A program made the position numbers and the translations under genes. The notes under the pieces were generated by a model that searched no databases, was not told where the DNA came from, and was given only the letters and a program-made list of their open reading frames with translations. Shown here piece after piece: positions 60,041 to 64,000 of a stretch of 64,000 nt of DNA (the stretch's first letter is position 1; every line of letters begins with the position of its first letter). This stretch comes from Streptomyces fructofermentans (GTDB taxonomy: Bacteria; Actinomycetota; Actinomycetes; Streptomycetales; Streptomycetaceae), in assembly GCF_014651055.1 (NCBI RefSeq), contig NZ_BMWD01000034.1, positions 1 through 64,000 on the forward strand, in the 5' to 3' direction.

Positions 60041-60813
60041 GCGCCACCCCTCGACACAGACGGCTGCCGCGTGGGGTCGACCACGCGGCATTCGTGCTGA
60101 GTCCTCCCGGGTGCAGACCCCCACAACTCCGGCCGCAAAAGCACGTGGCCGAGCCCTGAGGAATATGCCTCCCGCGAAAACACAGGCAAACACAGGGTAG
60201 TTCGCCGCATCCCAAGCGTTAAGGGGCATTGTTCCGGATGGCGGGATTGTGGTCCGGGGGCAAGCACGCAGCGTCGCACCGTGCTCCCGGTGTGTGGCCG
60301 TGCGCCCGCCCGTGCGCTCTTCTCCGGCCACCCGGGGAGCGCTTCCATGGATGACGCGTGGGTCGGCCCGCTGTACTGGATCCAGTGGGCTGGGGGACAC
60401 CGCCGCCTACATCCCCGCGGGCGGCGGACCGGTCCGGGAGGCGGAGTCCGCCTCCCGGACTGTGCGTTGCGCACGGCCTGTACGGAGCGTGTGCGGGCCT
60501 GCCCGGTCATCGCCGAATTGGCTGAATTCCGCCCCCTCGTTCCGAGGTCGAATATCCCCCTCACCATGGCACTTGAGGGCGCGTTGGGTGTTTTTGGGGA
60601 GCGTGCCGGGGGCGCATTCGCGTCGTAGCGGCCGGACGAATTCCGGGCGACTCCCTTGTGCCGTGCGTGCGTTCGCCTCCACGCGGGCATCTCACCAGGG
60701 GCGCACCCGGGGGAGCACAAGCGGCCCCACCGGCTCTCCCGCGCCCCTTCTTCGTGACAGCATGGGGACCGTTCGTACGGTGCACTGGTTGTCCACAGCC
60801 CGTGGAGGCGGCG
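60041..60813. other. 773-bp divergent region between Orf1590-like and Asn-synthetase-like genes
   Basis: No gene is accepted. The left part is AT-richer (60160-60240) and has TTGCCT-N18-TATTCC on the minus strand (60189-60160), a weak promoter candidate for the Orf1590-like gene. An open frame at 60249-60896 lacks codon structure and a ribosome binding site. Confidence 0.5.
60754..60781 (+). promoter_or_regulatory. Candidate promoter of the Asn-synthetase-like gene
   Basis: GTGACA (60754-60759) and TACGGT (60776-60781) are 16 bp apart; the start near 60788 gives a 26-nt leader with GGAGG. Confidence 0.4.
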
Positions 60814-62907
60814 ATGCGATGGTTGGTGGGATGGAGCAGCACCTCCACGCGCGCGCCCGGGATCGGATCGGCGGGAGCCACCGGCGGCGACGGTGAGACG
60901 GTGCACCCGGTCGGCTCCCAACTCCTGTGGGGCGACCCGGATCCGCTGTGGGCGGTCGGCGACTGGCGCCCCGACGAGGTCCGGGTGGTCAAGGCCGACG
61001 CCCAGAACCGCATCGCGGTCCTCGGCACCTGCGGCGCCTCCGACGAGGAGCTGCGGGTCGGCCTGTTCGCCGCCCGGGGCGGGGCACTCCGGCACCTGAC
61101 GGCCTGGTCGGGCAGTTACACGGCCGTCGTCCAGGTGGGCCGCAGGCTCATGGTCTGCGGCGACCTGGCGGGCGCCCGGCCCGTGTTCCACACCCCGTGG
61201 GCCGGCGGCACGGCCTACGCGACCGCCGCGCTGCCGCTCGCCGACCTCATCGAGGCGAACCTCGACTTCGGGCACCTCGCGGCCCTGCTCGCGGCGCCGG
61301 ACGTACCCGCCGCGCTCCACGACTCGACTCCCTACGAGGGCGTACGGCGCATCCCGCCCGGCCATGCCCTGATCCTGCGCGCCGGAGCCCGAGAGATCGC
61401 CGGGTACGAACAGGTGGCCTCCCTCGCCGTCGCCGCGCCCGCCGCCGATCCCGACCGGGCGGTCGACGCCGTCCGCGACGCCCTGGTGGACGCCGTCCGC
61501 GCCCGCCTCGCCGCGCCCCGGCACGTACCCGGTACGGACGTCGACCCCGGTCCCGTCCCCGGCATGGGGCCGGCCGAACGACGGGCCGCGCGCGGCACGC
61601 CCGTGCCCGGCATCGGGGCCGACCTCTCCGGCGGACCCGCCTCGGGCACGCTCGCCCTGCTCGCCGCCGGACTCCCGGGGGCACCCGGCACCGTCCTCGG
61701 GCACGGCACGGGAGCCGGTGAACGCCTGCTCGCGGTCACCTTCAACGACCTCGCGGTGCGGGGGCGGGAGGCGGAACTGGAGCGGGCCGGCACACTCGCG
61801 GCCAACCCCCGCCTGCACCACGTGGTCGTCGCGGGCGGCGAGGAGGTCCTCCCGTACGCCGAGCTGGAGGGCCCGCTGACGGACGAGCCGGCCGCCTCCC
61901 TGGTGACGGCCGCCCGCCACCGCGCCCGGCTCGCCTCGGGCAGCGCGGACCACTTCACGGGGTACGGCGCCCGGCAGGTCCTGGACGCCCACCCGGCCCG
62001 CCTCGCCGACCTGCTGATGGACCGCAAACGACGGCACCTGGTGCGTCCCGTCGCCGCCCTGGCGAAGGCCGACGGATCGGTCATGGTCCCCGCGCGCGTG
62101 TACGGAGCGGCCCGCAAGCTGGCCCGCACCCCCTACCTCGTCGGAGTCCAGGGACTCGCGGACCGGCTGCTGAGCAGGCGGTTCGACGAGCCGGGCGGCG
62201 CCGTGGGCGCCTCGCTCGCAGCCCTCGCGTGGGCGAGACCCGGGCCCGCCGCGCGTTGGCTGACCGGTGAGGCCCTCGCTGAAGTATCGGTTCGCCTGAC
62301 CGGTGCGACGAGCCGGGCGGGCATCGGTCCGGGGCAGCGCCCCGGCGACTTCCGCGCCCGTTCCGCCCTCGCCCGGCACGCCACCGACCTCCGTGTCCTG
62401 GAGCAGGCCGCCGAGGTCCGCTTCCAGCGCCTGCACGCCCCCTTCCTCGACAACCAGGTCGTCCGCGCCTGCCGCGCGCTGCCGGAGGCGCTGCGGGTCC
62501 GGCCCGGCGCGCGGGCCGCGATCCTGCGCACGGTCCTGGAGGGCGCCGGCGTCACCGATCTCCCGCCGGGCTGGGGCGCGCCCTCGCACGCGTCCTCCAA
62601 CGCCGCCGCCCGTACGGGACTGCGGGTCGCCGTGGACGACCTGGTGGTCCTCTTCGACACGCCCCTGCTCGCCCAGGCGGGCCTGGTCGAGGCCCGCGTC
62701 GTACGCAAGGCGCTGCGGGCCGCCGCCGACGGCGAACCCCTGCCCCTGGAGGGCCTCGCCGACATCGTCTCCCTCGAACTGTGGCTCCGGCGCCTGCTGG
62801 ACCGCCGCGGCACCTGCTGGACGGGCACCCCCGCCCGGCAGCGCGCCGTCCCGGCGGGCATACGGCCGCAGCGGGGCGCGCTGGGCGCGGGGGCGTCACG
62901 GGGCTGA
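60814..62907 (+). CDS. Degenerate asparagine-synthetase-like protein
   Basis: 697 residues from ATG 60814, with GGAGG at 5 nt. The N-terminal part looks like the class II glutaminase fold (LTAWSGSYTAVVQVGRRLMVCGDLAGARPVF), but residue 2 is Arg, so the nucleophile Cys is missing. The synthetase part has LSGGPAS at 271-277 in place of the PPi-loop SGGxDS, and GSADHFTGYGARQVLDAHP in place of the GADELFGGY helix. The C-terminal helical region (FRARSALARHATDLRVLEQ, HAPFLDNQVVRACRALP) follows AsnB. It may be a modified amide-forming enzyme, like lasso or beta-lactam cyclases, or an inactive relative. It is divergent from a sporulation-type gene. Confidence 0.85.
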   Translation: MRWLVGWSSTSTRAPGIGSAGATGGDGETVHPVGSQLLWGDPDPLWAVGDWRPDEVRVVKADAQNRIAVLGTCGASDEELRVGLFAARGGALRHLTAWSGSYTAVVQVGRRLMVCGDLAGARPVFHTPWAGGTAYATAALPLADLIEANLDFGHLAALLAAPDVPAALHDSTPYEGVRRIPPGHALILRAGAREIAGYEQVASLAVAAPAADPDRAVDAVRDALVDAVRARLAAPRHVPGTDVDPGPVPGMGPAERRAARGTPVPGIGADLSGGPASGTLALLAAGLPGAPGTVLGHGTGAGERLLAVTFNDLAVRGREAELERAGTLAANPRLHHVVVAGGEEVLPYAELEGPLTDEPAASLVTAARHRARLASGSADHFTGYGARQVLDAHPARLADLLMDRKRRHLVRPVAALAKADGSVMVPARVYGAARKLARTPYLVGVQGLADRLLSRRFDEPGGAVGASLAALAWARPGPAARWLTGEALAEVSVRLTGATSRAGIGPGQRPGDFRARSALARHATDLRVLEQAAEVRFQRLHAPFLDNQVVRACRALPEALRVRPGARAAILRTVLEGAGVTDLPPGWGAPSHASSNAAARTGLRVAVDDLVVLFDTPLLAQAGLVEARVVRKALRAAADGEPLPLEGLADIVSLELWLRRLLDRRGTCWTGTPARQRAVPAGIRPQRGALGAGASRG

Positions 62908-63637
62908 CGCGCCACGCGACGGCTTCTCCATGGCGGCACCTGTACGGCCGCTTCTGCACGGCTGCTTCTGTACGGCCGCCCGAGGCGTCCGGTGCGGGCC
63001 GCGGGCGTCGTGACGGCTGCTCCCGTACGGCGGCTCGGGGCGTCCCCGGGTTGGCTGGGCGGGGCGTACGGGCGGGGACTTGCGCCCGGTCGGGCCCGGA
63101 CCCGGTGGGACTCGGGGGCCCGGTCGGCCACGGGCTCCGGCGGCGCGGTCGGGGCGCCCGGCAGTGCATGAGGGCGCCCGGCGCGCGGATGCCGGAGCGA
63201 GCGACCTGCCGTGGTGCCCGCCCGTCACGGAACGGACCGTCGCCCCTGGCCGCGGTCTCCGGGGCCCTCGAACCGGCCGGTCACGGCGACCGTGGCCGAG
63301 CGGCCGGCGGCCGGCAGCGGGCCGGCTGCCAGCTGCGGGGCGGCGGCCGGCGGCGAGCGGTGGAGTGACGGGCGGCGCGTGGTGGAGTGACGGGCCGGTG
63401 GGCGGCCCTCGGCGGGGTGTCGGAGCCGGAGCCGGGGTGCGCCCCGAGCCGGACTGCGGACCCGAAGCCGGGTGCCGGACCCGTGGTGCCCTCGAGCCGG
63501 GCGCCGGACCCGTGGTGCGCCCGGGCCGGGCCGGCGGACCTGCGGCGCGGCGGGGCGGGTGCCGGGCCGCGGGGTTCCCGGCGGCGGTCGGGGCGTGATG
63601 GCGCGGTCCCGGCGCGCGCAGCGGGGAGAATGGTCCG
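62908..63637. other. 730-bp gap with GC-rich low-complexity repeats
   Basis: No gene is seen. CTG(T/C)ACGGC(C/T)GCTT units recur near 62939-62975. GGTGGAGTGACGGG occurs twice near 63360-63396. Longer repeats lie at 63445-63518. Confidence 0.55.
63445..63518. repeat. 29-bp imperfect tandem repeat
   Basis: AGCCGGGTGCCGGACCCG (63466-) recurs as AGCCGGGCGCCGGACCCG (63495-) with period 29, each followed by TGGTGC. A weaker copy precedes at 63445. Confidence 0.65.
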
Positions 63638-64000
63638 GTGCGCTACAGAATCCTCGGCACGACCCGGGCGACGGACGACCACGGCGACGACATACCCCTG
63701 GGCGGAGCCCGTCTGCGCGCGCTGCTGACGGCGCTGGCCCTGCACGCACCCCGCACGGCGTCCCCGGAGACCCTCATCGGCGAGGTCTGGCCGGACCGGC
63801 CCCCGCAGGACGCCCCCGCCGCCCTCCAGGCACTCGTCGGCCGGCTGCGGCGGGCCCTCGGCAGACACGCGATCGCCTCCGGGCCCGGCGGGTACCGTCT
63901 CGACGCCGGGCCCGACGACGTCGACCTGTTCGTCTTCGAGCGGCTCGTGCGGGAGGGCCGCGAGAGGCTGGCCGAGGACCCCGCCGCCGCGGCCCGCACG
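63638..64000 (+). CDS. SARP/AfsR-type transcriptional regulator, N-terminal part
   Basis: The first 121 codons; the gene runs off the window. It opens VRYRILGTTRA and shows the OmpR-like winged helix of SARPs: LGGARLRALLTALALH, LIGEVWPDRPPQDAPAALQALVGRLRRALG and GGYRL, followed by the start of the BTAD helical region (VDLFVFERLVREGRERL). Whether it is a short SARP or a large AfsR-type protein cannot be told. GTG 63638 has GGGGAG about 10 nt upstream and also a GAGAAT element 6 nt upstream. Confidence 0.85.
   Translation, partial: MRYRILGTTRATDDHGDDIPLGGARLRALLTALALHAPRTASPETLIGEVWPDRPPQDAPAALQALVGRLRRALGRHAIASGPGGYRLDAGPDDVDLFVFERLVREGRERLAEDPAAAART

Noticed and set aside
59923..62589. 888-codon minus-strand frame over the Asn-synthetase-like gene
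   Set aside because: Shadow frame; the plus-strand frame has a ribosome binding site and recognisable fold motifs.

Overview
This 64-kb window is chromosomal DNA from a Streptomyces or close relative. The base composition is very GC-rich with strong third-position G/C bias. GTG starts and ATGA/GTGA stop-start overlaps are common, and the window carries actinomycete markers: bldC, an Lsr2 paralogue, a mycothiol-type MDMPI protein, an Orf1590-like sporulation protein and a SARP/AfsR-type regulator. From memory (not checked), the order dnaX, purD, purC, lsrL, purSQL, purF, purM, vdh, bldC, hrpA, DEAD helicase, trmB, Orf1590-like matches the S. coelicolor region around SCO4067 to SCO4116. No insertion sequence, prophage, integrase or CRISPR array is visible; this is core chromosome with small variable insertions.

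Layout. 0-5 kb: DUF1877 protein, tRNA-Ser, SRP RNA, dnaX and purD. 5-12 kb: a degenerate M48-like membrane protein, a C-rich repetitive non-coding tract, a secreted PD40/CWB2 protein and a DMFase-like protein. 12-17.7 kb: purC, then a four-gene minus-strand operon (ABC ATPase, ABC permease, histidine kinase, response regulator) bordered by tRNA-Gly genes. 18-27 kb: lsrL divergent from purSQL, an MDMPI-like protein, a META lipoprotein, purF and purM. Purine synthesis genes thus recur across 23 kb with unrelated genes between them. 27-31.5 kb: DUF3073, valine dehydrogenase, a conserved unknown and bldC with a strong U-tract terminator. 31.7-36.6 kb: hrpA between two identical tRNA-Asp genes, and a Glu-Asp-Phe tRNA cluster. 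36.6-44 kb: metallophosphoesterase, small zincin, lipoprotein, DEAD-box helicase with an RGG-like repeat tail, amino-acid permease and tRNA-Lys. 44-48 kb: a SigE-family sigma factor coupled to a membrane PQQ-propeller protein, two tiny Cys-rich proteins divergent from a GntR-only regulator, and two small unknowns. 48-50.7 kb: ribA, marR and a RibD-like fusion with reversed domain order. 50.8-58.3 kb: initiator tRNA, SpoIIE-type phosphatase, an M23 peptidase under a c-di-AMP (ydaO-type) riboswitch, aldo/keto reductase, PrsW-like protease, trmB and lhgO. 58.6-64 kb: Orf1590-like regulator, a degenerate asparagine-synthetase-like protein and the start of a SARP-type regulator cut by the window edge.

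The most distinctive module is at 48.0-50.7 kb. A MarR regulator sits between GTP cyclohydrolase II and a reductase-deaminase fusion whose domains are in the opposite order to classical RibD. Three near-identical 18-bp palindromes (TGCTTCAA-N2-TTGAAGCA type) lie in the two intergenic regions, placed over the -35/spacer or start site of recognisable promoters. I read this as a self-contained, MarR-controlled supply of the early riboflavin-pathway pyrimidine. Elsewhere, several genes have a TANNNT -10 box 6-7 nt before the start codon, which suggests leaderless transcripts. All positions were read by eye; no database search, folding or alignment was run.
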